DNA of 64,000 bases, taken from the NCBI GenBank assembly GCA_020747065.1, contig JAGMVK010000024.1, positions 186,001 to 250,000 on the forward strand. The letters run 5' to 3'. This document shows positions 21,501 through 31,883 of this stretch, one piece after another; position 1 is the first letter of the stretch, and each line of letters opens with the position of its first letter. Origin of the DNA: Cadophora sp. MPI-SDFR-AT-0126 (taxonomy: Eukaryota; Ascomycota; Leotiomycetes; Helotiales; Ploettnerulaceae). The translations under genes were made by a program, and so were the position numbers. A model generated the notes under the pieces. The model was not told where the DNA came from. It did no database searches and was given only the letters and a program-made list of their open reading frames with translations.

Positions 21501-23874
21501 GAACCAACACATTCTGTATGTTGTCGTAGTATGCCCCCATCTTGTCCATTTGTTGCAAGCATAGCAGGAATGGCACGTCTGTATCCACAATATGGAAATC
21601 CAAAATTCCAACTGGAGTATCCACTGTGGCGATTCCAAGGGAAGGTCGTGAACCTGCTCCGAATTTGATCCGACTCTTACCCGACTCGCTGGTATCGTAT
21701 TTGACATTTCGAATCCGTTGCAACGCACGTAATTGATTGAGACCTCCAACGTTTTTGTTAGAAGCGCCTGTGTCAATGAGAAGACCTTGGAAGAAACGGT
21801 CCGTCCATTGAGTCGTATAGGCCTCATTTTCTGGAGGTTTCTGAATCCGGCTTTCCAGGATGTGGGTGGCCTTCTTCTCTTCAAGTTGTTCCATCACTTC
21901 CCGCGCATCGTACATTGCCTCACTGGCACTGAACACAGTTGTGAAGTTGGCCGATCCATCGCTGCATCCGCTGTCCGAATCTGTGGAGGTTTCATCGATC
22001 CCGGAAGAAGTGTCTTGGTTATCGGGGTCATCTGGGTCATCTCTTCCTGACTGACCCTGAATGTCCCCCGAACCCGATCCGACTCCCTCTGCATATGCCA
22101 GGTAGGCTTGAAATGATGCCTCTGTAGGTTTCACACCTTCAGCTTTTCGTGCAGCAAAGTATCGCGCTTTGGAGGCTGCCTGCTCCTCGTTAGAATGGCG
22201 GCTGCTGTGGCAGTCCATCTTCTTGCAGACGATACACCCTGTATAACCTGGCTTGGGCTTGAATGTAGTTCCGCGTTTGTTGCCTGCGGAAAACTTCATC
22301 CTTCGGTCCGAGTAGTGGGCCGTCCCGTCCGCAACGTAGGCACGGTGTCGACTCGGCCCTGAATCGGTGTGTTTACCGACTCGTGATCCCGGCTCATGAG
22401 CCGTTTCCACGCTCAGAGCCGTGCGAAGACTGTCCATCAATGTAGGGAAAGTTGGTGGTGCTCGAAACAGTGCCATCTTGAAGAGTGGGTTACCTGAAAC
22501 TCCCTGCACGAGTTTGTCGCGCAAAGTTTTGTCGTTCCGCATATTGTCGTCTTTGAGACCAAGTTGGATGCTCTGCAGCTCTCTGGCAAAGTTCTCCAAC
22601 TGGACCAGAATTGGCCTGCCCTTCTGGTAAGGTTCAGCTTGAAATGACAAGAAGGTCAAGCTAAACCATCGGCTGAGGAATTGGTTGGCTCTCTCTTCCG
22701 TCTCGAAATTGGTACGTGTTGCTTTGACAAGTTCGTCAAAGTTGTACCCTTTGTTCTGAAGGTACCGGTAATAGTACGTAGATGCTCCGTCCCGGAGCAT
22801 CGTCGGAAATGCCCGGTGCCAAATGTCATAATCAACACCTGCTTTCTGGCAGAAGTCGGCAAAGATGTGTAGTTTCTCGTCCAAGTGGTCTTTGGACCCA
22901 CTGTACTGAAGCTCTTTGGTGTACATCTTGCTAAGGTTCACTAGCGATTTCGATTGATCCTGCGTCAGTGTTTCCATGACATACCAAGGCGGCCGTATCT
23001 GTTCCGTATGTGGTCCGATTGTTCTCGGTACCGTAAATGGGGGCAAAGATCCATCCCGTGGGTGCACTTCTGGAATTGGTACGGGGTTTGGCAATGGATT
23101 CTCGTTCGGTCTCCACCTTGGCGCCGTATTCAGGGATTCTCTCCCAGGGGTAAATGAGAACTCTCTCTTTGTACGAACTGGTGGTGTCGCGGCGTACAGA
23201 TCGTCGTCTGGAATGATGGTCCTTACATGGGCAGGGGTCATGAGATGGTCTGAGATCTGAGACACCTCGGCTCTTGGGAAATTGCTCCTCAACGGAATAT
23301 GTTGGCGCAATCCCTCTTCCTCATCTGAAGGAGTCGATTCAGCAGAATCGATCACTACAGTTGGCCCGTTGCGTCGAGATGGTGGTAGCATTCCTTGATG
23401 AAGTGTTTGGGTAGTCGAAGCTGTCGCTTGGCGAGGGTTCTGAATATGGTCCGGTACTGTGTCGGGAGCGTTCCGAATCTGCAACTCCAGCTGTTCTTCC
23501 GGCCAAAAGTTAGTTTCGGCTCGAGCTGTCTGAGCGAGTGCAACCGTAATTGGTGTCTTATCCTTCCGTACGAACACGCCGTTTGCTCGTAACGTGTCAC
23601 GTAGGTGCATTCGTTCCACCTTCTTGATGCGAGCGAAGTGGCCTGGAGACCAATTTCCGAAATATTCCCAAAAGTCCAGGAATAGGAATTCGCCCTTAGA
23701 ATGGCCATCGCAGAAGTTCTTTCGAAACTCCTGCGAGAGCTTCGTAGCATCATCTGGTGGCGTTTCCACTGGTCGCGGTCCTGACCACATCGCCACCGCT
23801 TCCGCCTCTGCTCCCGTAGCTGTCTCTTCCTCTCTCCCACCCTGATCCGAAGTAACTGGTGTTTCTTCGGCCAT
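18520..23874 (-). CDS. Copia Gag-Pol polyprotein
   Basis: This is a single 1784-residue frame, read from ATG at 23874. The order is gag (about 300-500), a short Cys/His knuckle (CIVCKKMDCHSSRH, about 547-560), aspartic protease (LLIDTGAS, about 698-705), integrase zinc region (HRRFGHP, then CEHC) and integrase core (VDIAQFG, DYGTNF, then EAHHSVGKVERYH). Reverse transcriptase follows, with QTDDTLIL in place of the usual YxDD box, and then RNase H (YVFVDGSFAN). Protease-integrase-RT-RNase H is the Copia order. Gag and Pol are in one frame with no shift signal, so the ratio must be set in another way. The frame is intact and the element may be active. Confidence 0.95.
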   Translation of the reverse strand: MAEETPVTSDQGGREEETATGAEAEAVAMWSGPRPVETPPDDATKLSQEFRKNFCDGHSKGEFLFLDFWEYFGNWSPGHFARIKKVERMHLRDTLRANGVFVRKDKTPITVALAQTARAETNFWPEEQLELQIRNAPDTVPDHIQNPRQATASTTQTLHQGMLPPSRRNGPTVVIDSAESTPSDEEEGLRQHIPLRSNFPRAEVSQISDHLMTPAHVRTIIPDDDLYAATPPVRTKREFSFTPGRESLNTAPRWRPNENPLPNPVPIPEVHPRDGSLPPFTVPRTIGPHTEQIRPPWYVMETLTQDQSKSLVNLSKMYTKELQYSGSKDHLDEKLHIFADFCQKAGVDYDIWHRAFPTMLRDGASTYYYRYLQNKGYNFDELVKATRTNFETEERANQFLSRWFSLTFLSFQAEPYQKGRPILVQLENFARELQSIQLGLKDDNMRNDKTLRDKLVQGVSGNPLFKMALFRAPPTFPTLMDSLRTALSVETAHEPGSRVGKHTDSGPSRHRAYVADGTAHYSDRRMKFSAGNKRGTTFKPKPGYTGCIVCKKMDCHSSRHSNEEQAASKARYFAARKAEGVKPTEASFQAYLAYAEGVGSGSGDIQGQSGRDDPDDPDNQDTSSGIDETSTDSDSGCSDGSANFTTVFSASEAMYDAREVMEQLEEKKATHILESRIQKPPENEAYTTQWTDRFFQGLLIDTGASNKNVGGLNQLRALQRIRNVKYDTSESGKSRIKFGAGSRPSLGIATVDTPVGILDFHIVDTDVPFLLCLQQMDKMGAYYDNIQNVLVQGDKKYLIVRKDDHPWLLLDQNHQLVDSSNSTINECHLTETEIRRLHRRFGHPSVQRLQHLLDQAGHDSDSEIMLRVKEMCEHCQKHADAPHRFRFKLQDDIDFNHTVYVDIAQFGNRYALHMVDEATGFGAAKLLRRRPGSATAQATFNAFKSAWMDTYIGPPDFVVYDYGTNFNSEEFRGALRAVGSTPKLVPVEAHHSVGKVERYHRPLRRAYEIVTVEHPDLSDEDRLQMAVKAVNDTAGPNGLIPTLLVFGAYPRMTEMDPPNPSIQQRAETIKKAMKEVRKVHAKRQANDALATRNGPGTTHIHDLRLQDQVLVWREKKGWRGPYIFLGIEGEACRIDMDNGRVRTFRSTSVRPFKTDTSGVEQKKEKVPDVTREPGSPVRKAHETAPKLPRITVEIPFIKPIPGLPTIDDDYDANVFLTEKETRDRGLSIKLRAEGKITTPGPPFQQSRRVEYEALIKRGVFMPISRNDPRARGHRIFKSRMVDEVKGKESSTPYEKSRLVIQCFNDKGKKEILTQSPTIQRVSQRLIISLAATMRHPNQIRKRSDMHLAIRDITQAYVQSTTKLLRNILAWPPEEIANEFPPDTIFMVMLPLYGIPESGNHWFNTYHKHHVEKLQMETSTYDPCLLISTKDSHDFGIVGMQTDDTLILGDNEFLAREQEGITKANFLTKPIQVLNPSESITFNGCTITLAGNNIYMSQKGQGTRLELIDVTAPDYKKAYVEQRARGAYIATICQPEATFDLSVAAQHQDPTVEDAKALNQRLQWQMDNTERGLRYIPVDLHSARLYVFVDGSFANNKDLSSQIGFLVTIGSETEGDSEFTLSGNIIHASSTKCKRVTRAVLASELYAMVAGIDMLIALGTTVNMVTDKLGLPRLPTVVCTDSLSLYECIIKLGTTKEKRLMIDIMAIRQSYERRELTEIRWINGTSNPADAMTKTAPNKALQELIDTNTLTVKIEGWVQRPLDVDLEARLTHDRDSRVDRVDSGE

Positions 23875-24172
23875 GATTCGTACCTGATTCGGTGGTGTCC
23901 CGGAACTGATACTTGATTTTTGCTTGGAATCTCCTTAGCTGAAGTCAAGCAATTGACTTGACGATTGTCGAAGAGGAATCGTCGCTGTTGTTATGCGTAC
24001 TGCCGTACGAGATTTGCAGTCTAAACGTGATGCCGGTCCCCTCCCACTGAATCGTCAATCGTTGATTCAGGTTCAAAGATGGCCCGAAAAGTACAGCTAA
24101 GTACTCAACGTTGAGTCGCCGCTTGTCCTGCCGTGACCTATCTGTCTGTGGTTCGCATTGACCACTGATCAG

Positions 24173-24389
24173 TGTCGGTTCAATACCGAATATAAGCCAA
24201 GAATCAAACGTAAATATCATGTATATGCATATCAAGCTTGATGGTGTGGAAAATCTGTGTTTCTTCTAAGAGGGGGTGGGAGGTACTAGACTATATACTG
24301 CCTCCCGAAACGCCACCGAATCACCCCCGTAAGTGGTCCTACCCCCTATTCTAGCTAAGACATGCTTTGGATAGGCCTGCGGACCAACA
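24173..24389 (-). repeat. 5' LTR of the Copia element
   Basis: This 217-bp LTR is the 5' one in the sense of the element. It is followed on the plus strand by the target duplication gtttg. The primer-binding site should start immediately inside, where the minus strand reads ctgatcagtggtc; I could not assign it to a tRNA. Confidence 0.95.
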
Positions 24390-24625
24390 GTTTGAGTAGT
24401 ACTAAGATCTTAACGCCTTTATATATATTAGCTTATTTACTAGCCTCGGAAGACGTATATATAGATAGGGATTTAGGGAGGAGACTTGAATAAGATATGA
24501 TATTACTAGCAGAGAGGGGTTAATGTATTCCGTACTATTCGAAGGCTTAGTTAACTCGGTATTTCATTAAGAATAGTGCTAAAATTTCTATCTATAGATA
24601 CTCGTTCTACTAGGTTAGTAGAACA
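24390..24625. repeat. dispersed repeat, copy B, right part
   Basis: This is the continuation of copy B after the Copia insertion. It aligns with 14475-14640 (for example gagacttgaataaga and the cgttc-ta-ctaggt block) but is far more TA-rich. Confidence 0.6.
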
Positions 24626-27195
24626 TAAGCACACTATTATTCTCTAGTATCGGAGTAGAACTTCCCCTTAGTTATAGGGTATAGTACGTTTAACATCTCA
24701 CTCGTAGAATCTTTTCTATAACTATTCAATCTATTACTAACATGTACTCTCGAGTAATACAAAAGAACTAGCTGAGTTAGGCGTTGCGGATATTAGCTGC
24801 TGACACGATCGAGAGTCTATAAATACTTCTTATCTTAGTCTTAGGCCTTTACTACTCTTCCTTTATTTTCTCGATATATTCTATCTTAACTTATTTTTAG
24901 AGCGGTAATTCTCAACGTCTTTAAGTAGTAAGTTCTTAAGAAGTAGATAGGTATTTTACTAAAAATAATAAGTGCTACCGTGTCTTTTAATTAAGTAACT
25001 GTTCTATTTACTATCTTTGTAAACGATAGCTACTATAATAAAAAGCCCCTAGACTTATACGTAATATATTAGCTACACTTGCAGATAATTAAGGCTATAT
25101 CGTTACCGTCGAGTTCCCTTAATACAAAAGCTTTATCAACTAATATCTTAATCCTTCTATTTATCATTTTATTCTCCCTCTTCTATCTCTACCGCTCGCC
25201 GTTAAGTTCGACGTTTAGGGTTTCTATTTAAGCCTATATATTTAATATCAAATGATATAGCTAATTAAGTTTAATTAAATCTAAGAATTAACTTAGATAT
25301 TGTGAAGGGGAAGACCTCAATCTCTATATGATAAGAGAGTAGCAAATATATAGTATATAAGGTATAGGGTTTATAAAATAACAGATAGACGGAATTAAAA
25401 GATATTATATATCTGAAGAGTGCGAATTATTAAGTAAAGAAAGAAGTATAAAACCTATTTAAGGGAAAAGAGCTGTTATTGTTCTTTTTAATCTCTCGAG
25501 GAGATCTTAATAATACTAAGTACACAGGTCAGGTAATAAAAGTGTACCGAGGCTAATCCTCACCACAATATATTTCAGACCTACATATTATTTTCAGGCG
25601 TAAGCTATTAAAAGTCGTCACTAAAGGTTACCGACACTGAATTAAAAGTAGTAGGATTTATAGTCTACTTAAATATAGAGTTAAGAGCCTGAAAAGGTCT
25701 CTCTAAGGTGCGATATAAAGACCTGCTATCCTTACTATCTAGATAATTATACACCCTCTAAGTAACCTTTACCTTAGAGCAAGGCTCTCTATTAATAATA
25801 GTACTAACTTACTATTATAGAAGAGATACGCTAAGCTATCACAGAAGAGTAAGAGACTATACCTCAGGAATAATTAATCAGTTGATTTTAAAACAGGAGT
25901 ATTAGGTTAATGTACTCGTACAACGCTACGAGTAGTCTATTCTTAATTAAATTAAGTCGTGGTTTATAGTTTTAATAAGTTGAATTGCACATGCCCTATA
26001 GAGCACAGATCCATAGTAATAGGCTCATTAGTCTTAATAGAGACCTTAGCCTTCTAAATTCAGTTAATTAACTACTCTTAAAGGCTTAGATCAAAGGCTT
26101 TGACTTATAAGAGTAGCCTTCTTAATAGCGGCCTTAATAGTCTAGCTTCTAGTACCGTAGGAACTTATTATAGTAAGATATTGTATAGTAGTGCGAGTAA
26201 GCTAAGTTAAAGAGACGAGATCTCTTGATCAAGGTAAAAGTGTAATATAAAAAGATATATTTAAAAAAGCGTTATATCCTTAAGAGAGAGCCTGAGAGCA
26301 TATTATATATACATAGTATACTTACTAAGTATACACTAGAGCAGATATAACTTCTGATAGAGCGCGTTCGATATAAGAGAAGTAGTTAATTTCTTAGTTA
26401 GATTGAGATTTAATTAGCTAGAAAGAAGATTAAGAGCAGTCGATCTAAATTTTATAGAAGCTTATAGAACAATAAATTTAAAGCAAAGCTACGTTATCTC
26501 ATAGAGTGTATATAATTATTTACCTGAAATATTTACTCTTACTTAGCTATAACAAACTATAATTAGGGACGCTACTTATTATTATTTACCTAGGGGGTGT
26601 ATTATATAATAACAAATAGTTACTCGCTTAGTATTATATTATACCGATTTTAATTCTACTATCTTTTACCACTCTAAGAGAGTACTTCCCCTCTTCCTTT
26701 ATAACTTAATTCTCTCTCTTATAGAATAGAATAATTAACTACATTAGAACACCTTTAACCGCTCGTAAAGCCTATATCTAATCGCGCACTATAGTATATT
26801 ATAGCTTTAAAAAGTTAGGGTCTTTATAATAAAAATCAATAATTAGAAGATAAGGTAGAAGAAGTAGAGAATAACTTTAAAATTATATTAGATAATTTAT
26901 TATTAAATAAGCACTTTTCTTAATATATTAAATTCTTTATTAATAACTTATTATATTTATTGTTAATTTATTAAAATCTTTTTATAAATATCTTATTTAA
27001 CTCAACTCAACTCAACTAAACTCAACAGCTAATTTAAGCTATTTAACTTAACTCAAGGCTACTCAGAGTATATTCAGAGTATATTTCAATAACTTGAATT
27101 TTTTTTAGTTACGCTAACTCTTACCTTCTACACTTTGTGAGATAGGACTCCTTGTGATTACCCTGTCTTTACAAAGCTAGGCGTCACAATTCGTC
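24626..27195. other. RIP-degraded transposon debris
   Basis: This is TA-rich DNA with no readable protein. A CTCAA pentamer run at about 26999-27025 and a terminus-like tttttttagttacgcta ending at 27116 resemble the hAT-type ends at 4012, 38796 and 49292. A segment at about 26191-26375 is repeated at 46335-46525. Confidence 0.5.
26191..26375. repeat. dispersed repeat shared with 46335-46525
   Basis: The two segments share blocks such as ttaaagagacgagatctc and tatacttactaagtatac, with C/T and G/A differences in between. It is an unclassified repeat, possibly an LTR remnant. Confidence 0.6.
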
Positions 27196-27862
27196 TTGTT
27201 AGTTGATCTGTCTTGGTGGTTCCGACTCGCTATAGCATGTGGGCGAATAATTCGAATATTTTCAGAGGAACCGACGAGTATAGCCTCATCTCAGTGTGAC
27301 TTCTTCGTCTTGGTCGAGAATGAAGCCGAAGCAAAAGGATGGCTGGCAAAATATGGGCCATGTAAAGCTCTAGAGACCCAAGGCTGTTGTATTTCTACTC
27401 TCATGGAATCCTGAACTTGAGCGCCTTCAGACGGATGACAAGGTAAGGTATGATGCTTAACGAAGTGGGAAAATCCCTAACAGCGTAACAGAGATGGACA
27501 TGAACGGTATGATGGAATGACATGAGCACTCGTCCATCCGTCAGCAGCGGTTCATTAAGACCTCCTACGGGAATTTTAACAGGAACTTTGAAGAGAGAAT
27601 GGAGAGTGCTACCATAGAGGTTATGAGGCATTGGCCGTAGGCGCTGGACTGACAACTGGGTCCTTCCTGCTTGCGGTAGTAGTTATTTGTTCAAGAATCA
27701 AGAGGCAAGATTCAAGATCTGGAATTCAAACAGCAGCCATTGTAATAAACTCGACGAATTCTAAAAACATGGTCGCTAGACCATGATACTACGATTAAAA
27801 CAATTAACTGCATCCCAACATTTGTTTCCTGCAAGGCACCAGGGCTTCCCTTGAACTACCAT
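27117..27862. other. intergenic spacer, no supported gene
   Basis: Composition returns to normal after 27120. Small frames at 27196-27414 (plus) and 27401-27655 (minus) show no recognised domain. The former could be the end of a broken gene but cannot be supported. Confidence 0.35.
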
Positions 27863-28924
27863 TTACAACACAACCATGAGACTCAAGATACCAACAACAC
27901 CGGCAACACTTCCAGCAATGGCTCCAATTGTACGAGGAGCAGCAGGTCCAGCAGCTCCAGAAGAGCCAGTAGCACCTGCGCCTGATCCAGTAGCAGTCGC
28001 GCTGCCAGTGCTAGCAGCGTTTGTGTTCGCGGCGGCAGCACCAGCACCCGTGCACACTGGGACGTTTGTGTATGATCCCAATTCGGTGGAGTGCTCAGAG
28101 GCCCAGCTTGAGACTTCCTCTCCATAGCTACTCAAGGCACTCTTGACATTGGAAGGCAAGTCACTGTACCAGGCGGCGGCGGTGAGGGAGCATGCATAAT
28201 CCGATGCCGTGAGGGCGGAGGCGGGGACGGCGGTGGCCAGAACGGAATAGATAGATGCTGGCAGAGTTGGGAGGTCAGAGAGCACGCCGATGATGCTGGT
28301 TGCGGCGTCGAGTTCGGGGCTCAAGCTTGTGGTATCAAAGGTGAGCCTAGTTGACGTGGGGACAGAGAGGACAGAGAGGCTTGAGGGGCTGAAGTCGGAA
28401 CCACTTCCAAGGCCACTACAAGTCCCGGCCGTATCCGAGCAGTCGCATATTCCGTCAGTTTCGGTACCGCACCAAATGGATTCACCGCCACAGGCTGAAC
28501 ATGCACCTGAACAAGTCTTCCCAGAACCACAAATATCTCCACCACCGCTGTCACTGTCACTGCCACTACCGCCGCCAGTACAAGAGCCAGTCGAATCCGA
28601 GCAGTCACAAGATCCGCCGGTTTCAGTGCCACACCAGATGTAGTCTGAGCCGCAGCTCGAACAAGCAGACGTGCAAGTCTTCCCACTGCCACAAAGTTGC
28701 CTCTTGTTAAGAGCGTCGTCGAAGCCCCCATAGAAAATCTCGCGTTGGATGCGCGCATAGACGATTTCGGCTTTGGTACGCTTGGAGATTGTCATGCCTT
28801 TGATAGGCAACGCGTCTCGAGACACCCTACCCGTCTTTGCATCGCGCCCAAAGACCAGCGTATCATATCCGGCAGCGACGGGACTGAGTGCCACTAAGAG
28901 GAGAGAGAAATGTGAGAGTTTCAT
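27863..28924 (-). CDS. secreted GPI-anchored protein with duplicated 8-Cys module
   Basis: I start the gene at 28924 rather than at the upstream in-frame ATG, because this begins a clean signal peptide (MKLSHFSLLLVALSPVAAG). The protein has 353 residues. A propeptide-like part ends in the dibasic site NKR at 74-76, a possible Kex2 cleavage. Two tandem modules follow, each with eight cysteines in the same spacing (C78, C84, C88, C91, C98, C106, C108, C115, and the second set from C132 to C169). They are joined by a Ser/Gly/Asp linker. Next is a Ser/Thr-rich domain with WYSDLP. The C-terminus is Ala/Gly/Ser-rich and ends in a hydrophobic tail typical of GPI attachment. It is probably a cell-wall or surface protein. 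The Cys module is of unknown function, and an effector or adhesin role is only a guess. Confidence 0.85.
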   Translation of the reverse strand: MKLSHFSLLLVALSPVAAGYDTLVFGRDAKTGRVSRDALPIKGMTISKRTKAEIVYARIQREIFYGGFDDALNKRQLCGSGKTCTSACSSCGSDYIWCGTETGGSCDCSDSTGSCTGGGSGSDSDSGGGDICGSGKTCSGACSACGGESIWCGTETDGICDCSDTAGTCSGLGSGSDFSPSSLSVLSVPTSTRLTFDTTSLSPELDAATSIIGVLSDLPTLPASIYSVLATAVPASALTASDYACSLTAAAWYSDLPSNVKSALSSYGEEVSSWASEHSTELGSYTNVPVCTGAGAAAANTNAASTGSATATGSGAGATGSSGAAGPAAPRTIGAIAGSVAGVVGILSLMVVL

Positions 28925-29544
28925 GATGGAGAATTGTATGCGACCTGTTTCTGGTACCCAGAGCAGGAAGAACTGGCTGCTTGGTTCCTTATACTCGCTG
29001 AGTAGCTGAAGCATCAACAGCTGGACAAAATGGTGGAAATGACGGAAGGATCATTATGGAAATTCTTCACTAAGGCAACCCCAATCAGGACTGAGGGAGA
29101 AAGCTTACTTGCACGATCTTCATCAGACGGCAGAACTTTCGCACCAGCAGCTAACCCTACCTTACATTAGAGGCTCGCTTAGCTCCCCTCTCCTGCAATT
29201 GAATGCTGATCAGGGGCACCTTTCAGCTGCCAAGAGCACGTTCAATGATCAGCCTTGAAGTGGCACTCTTGGCATCAGGCACACTCTAAATGCAAGGGCA
29301 ATGCAGTCGGGATACCTGCGCTGGATTAGGGCAGCGGAATCAGACCAAGGCGCCCGCAGCTAAGCAAGGGAAATTGCGAAGGATTTTCTTCTGATGAGAG
29401 GAAAACCGAACACAGATACTGGCACAGACAAACACGAAAAGAGGCACCTATCCAATCACTTCGGAGGAATAGCATCATCCGACCGAGATCAATTACTACC
29501 ACAAGACGACTTTATTAAATTCCCTTAGTATTTTTATATGCCCC
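28925..29544. promoter_or_regulatory. presumed promoter region of the secreted-protein gene
   Basis: This is a non-coding stretch upstream of the minus-strand gene. No clear TATA element was identified. The region turns into piggyBac relic sequence near 29510. Confidence 0.35.
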
Positions 29545-30590
29545 TTAAGCATTAATCACTACTTTGTATCTTATACACCAAGTACAGAAGCCTCGCTTCG
29601 GGAGCTTTTCCCAGTAGTAGAGGTAGTGGAGGTCAGAATTAAAGAATCTCTTCCCCCCTAATTGTATGTATAGTTGTACCAACTGTACCTTTGTAGACCA
29701 ACTCAGAAGCTTTCGATATAGCTCTATTCTGAACTTCAAGTGACTCAAGGGACGATCTTTTATATGTCGTAGGTACAACCTATAAGCGTTAATTGTAGAG
29801 ATATCAATAAGCCAGTAGAATAGAGGCCACCAATTCCGGTGCGTAGAACGATGGGTTTCGTACGATTCCCTGAATTGATTCGCCAGGTCAATACCTCCTA
29901 TATAGTAGTTATAATTATCAATAAAGCGCGGGATCTGCAGCTCCTTTGTATGCTCGTCTTTAAAGATTTGTCTGACGATTCGGCCGTTGGTTGATGTCTT
30001 TGCTGGCCGCTTCCGTAGCTTTGCCCGAAAATCGTCTGCCTGGTTGACTGTGTGAATATTGCTGAGAGCTAGAACGATATTATTGTCTTGCTAGGCTAAA
30101 CACAGTGTCTTTTCCACTACTTTTGCAACTAAGGTGTTCCAAGCTAGAGAAGTAGTAAAACGAGTCTTCAGGACCTTGAAATCCGCAGGCAATTGGGGGT
30201 GCGGCCGAGTAGTACTAACAGCACTAAAACCACAAGTTCTGAGCTCCTCTAATAGAGGTACAGAGGTAAAGTAGTTGTCGAGGTATATAGCAAGACCGTT
30301 GCGTGGTAAAGACAGTGCGAGAGACCTTACAAGAGAGCCTGTAGGCGTAAGGTTCGGGTGCTTGAAAAGAGCCTCTAGTCCCTTGGCTCTAGAGCTCCAA
30401 ACCCAGTTATATAAGTATCCATAGTCTGCGATTCCGAATATCTTATACCCTTGCTTAATCGGTTTATTTAGCATTTTATAAGTGTGTGAGGATCTAGTAT
30501 AAATTAATAACTGCGGGGTAATTCAATCAAGAGAGGGTTTTTACCTTCCAAAGCAATAGATCATAAGCTCGTCAATACTCACTTCTAACG
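29545..30590 (-). pseudogene. piggyBac-type transposase relic
   Basis: A 127-codon open piece (30474-30091) reads KPIKQGYKIFGIADYGYLYN, then LDNYFTSVPLLEELR and G-F-S-A-V-S-TTRP. This is the core of DDE_Tnp_1_7 transposases. Upstream on the same strand, at about 30578-30545, is the SIDELMIYCFGR block that normally precedes it. Downstream, 29778-29545 carries a C-terminal piece. The frame is interrupted by stops and indels, so it is dead, although less mutated than the other copies here. Its terminal repeats were not found. Confidence 0.8.
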
Positions 30591-31399
30591 AAGGAGAGTA
30601 ATACCGCTAACAAGAGGCTCGAATTTCTGAAGCTAGAGGCTCTACTTTATACCACCACTTCGTATTTATAGGTAAGTATAGACCGAGGCGCTTATTATTT
30701 AAAGGATCAGATATATAATAATATCTCTTAATCTCTTCATAGCGAATAAGTAGCATATACACTGAAATTATATATATTGGACCCCTCTTAATATTTTTAT
30801 TCTAGTATATATCAATACAAGGCTCCTCGTGGACTCCTATATAAATCAACGCTTCAATAAAGATATATAATTCCTCTATAACTAAAGTATACTATTACTG
30901 CGCTCTTTCTTTCTTAACTTGCATTTGTTATAGGTCCGTATATCGATTTATATTAGAAGCGATAATTTATAGAAGCTCAGGTATAAAGAATAAGGTAAAG
31001 TAGTTATATGGATAAGAAGAGGAAGGGAAATTCAGTGGCAATAGAGCTTTGATAGGCCGTGAAGGTTCGCACTTAAAAGAGTTAAAAGAGACGTCTTTAA
31101 TTGGTCTAAATTCGTCAAGTATATCTTTAAGAGCTTAAAGCTTTACCTTCTTTAAAGGTAAAGGAGCCTTTAAGTCGCTAGAGGTAGAATTATTAAGTGG
31201 GTGCTTTATTTTAGTCTTGAGCGCGTATCGTCGCGTGTAAAAAATGCAGCTCAGTAAGCTTAACGCGTGTTTATATCACTATGATATAACTTATTAAGCA
31301 ATTTCTATGCAAAGATATATAAAAGTAATACGTTATCTTGCTCTTATCACTGGCCCACACCACCCTTACTAGCGTGTTTATATCTTACTAAACAAGGAG

Positions 31400-31680
31400 A
31401 TAGCATTTCCCTCACTAATTCCTTAATCCTCGTGTATAGTAGCTTTCTACGCTTCTTATACAACTTATAAACCTTAGGATATCGCTCATTAATCTACTCT
31501 TTTATCTTATCTTATATCGTCTTAATTAGGTTTAAATTAAGGCTATTCGAGGGCTAGTAAATAAGAGTAATACCGATTACTTTAAAAACAGACTTTATAA
31601 TCGTAGTAGCGTAGTCTTTTACGTCATCTTATTGAAATTGAAACTCGGGGGCACTCTTATAAAAGCTCTTAAATCAAAGG
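31400..31680 (-). pseudogene. Tc1/mariner-type transposase C-terminal relic
   Basis: The minus strand reads WPSNSLNLNLIKT (with a stop in place of W in parts), then INERYPKVYKLYKKRR. This matches the WPs-x-SPDLNPIE block and following helix of Tc1-like DDE transposases. The fragment stops abruptly near 31690, and its N-terminal part is missing. Confidence 0.6.
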
Positions 31681-31883
31681 TATTATAATTCCCGAGTACG
31701 AACCGGTATTTGTCGTCTCCTAATCCCTCTTCTAAAACAACCCTTTATACCGGCTATATTTCCCTAATTACGGCTCTCGCTACGCACCTAATCGCTATAA
31801 TAAGGGAAATAGAAAATAAGAAATAAGAAATAAAGGTCTTTTTTTTAAATAAAAAATACTCGAAAGAGTCTCACGTACTATTA

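Larger units (their letters stand above)
16716..24389 (-). mobile_element. Ty1/Copia LTR retrotransposon, intact and young
   Basis: The element is 7674 bp, lies on the minus strand, and is bounded by LTRs that begin TG and end CA. The 5-bp sequence gtttg is duplicated at 16711-16715 and 24390-24394. The two 217-bp LTRs appear identical by eye. One uninterrupted gag-pol frame of 1784 codons shows no sign of RIP, unlike the surrounding repeat. The insertion is thus recent and later than the RIP of its target. A purine-rich stretch (aaaaagaagag on the minus strand) next to the 3' LTR would serve as the polypurine tract. An antisense spliced gene lies between pol and the 3' LTR. Confidence 0.95.

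Noticed and set aside
28290..28758. Plus- and minus-strand frames overlapping the secreted Cys-rich gene
   Set aside because: They are shadows caused by the biased codon use of a Ser/Gly/Cys-rich coding region.
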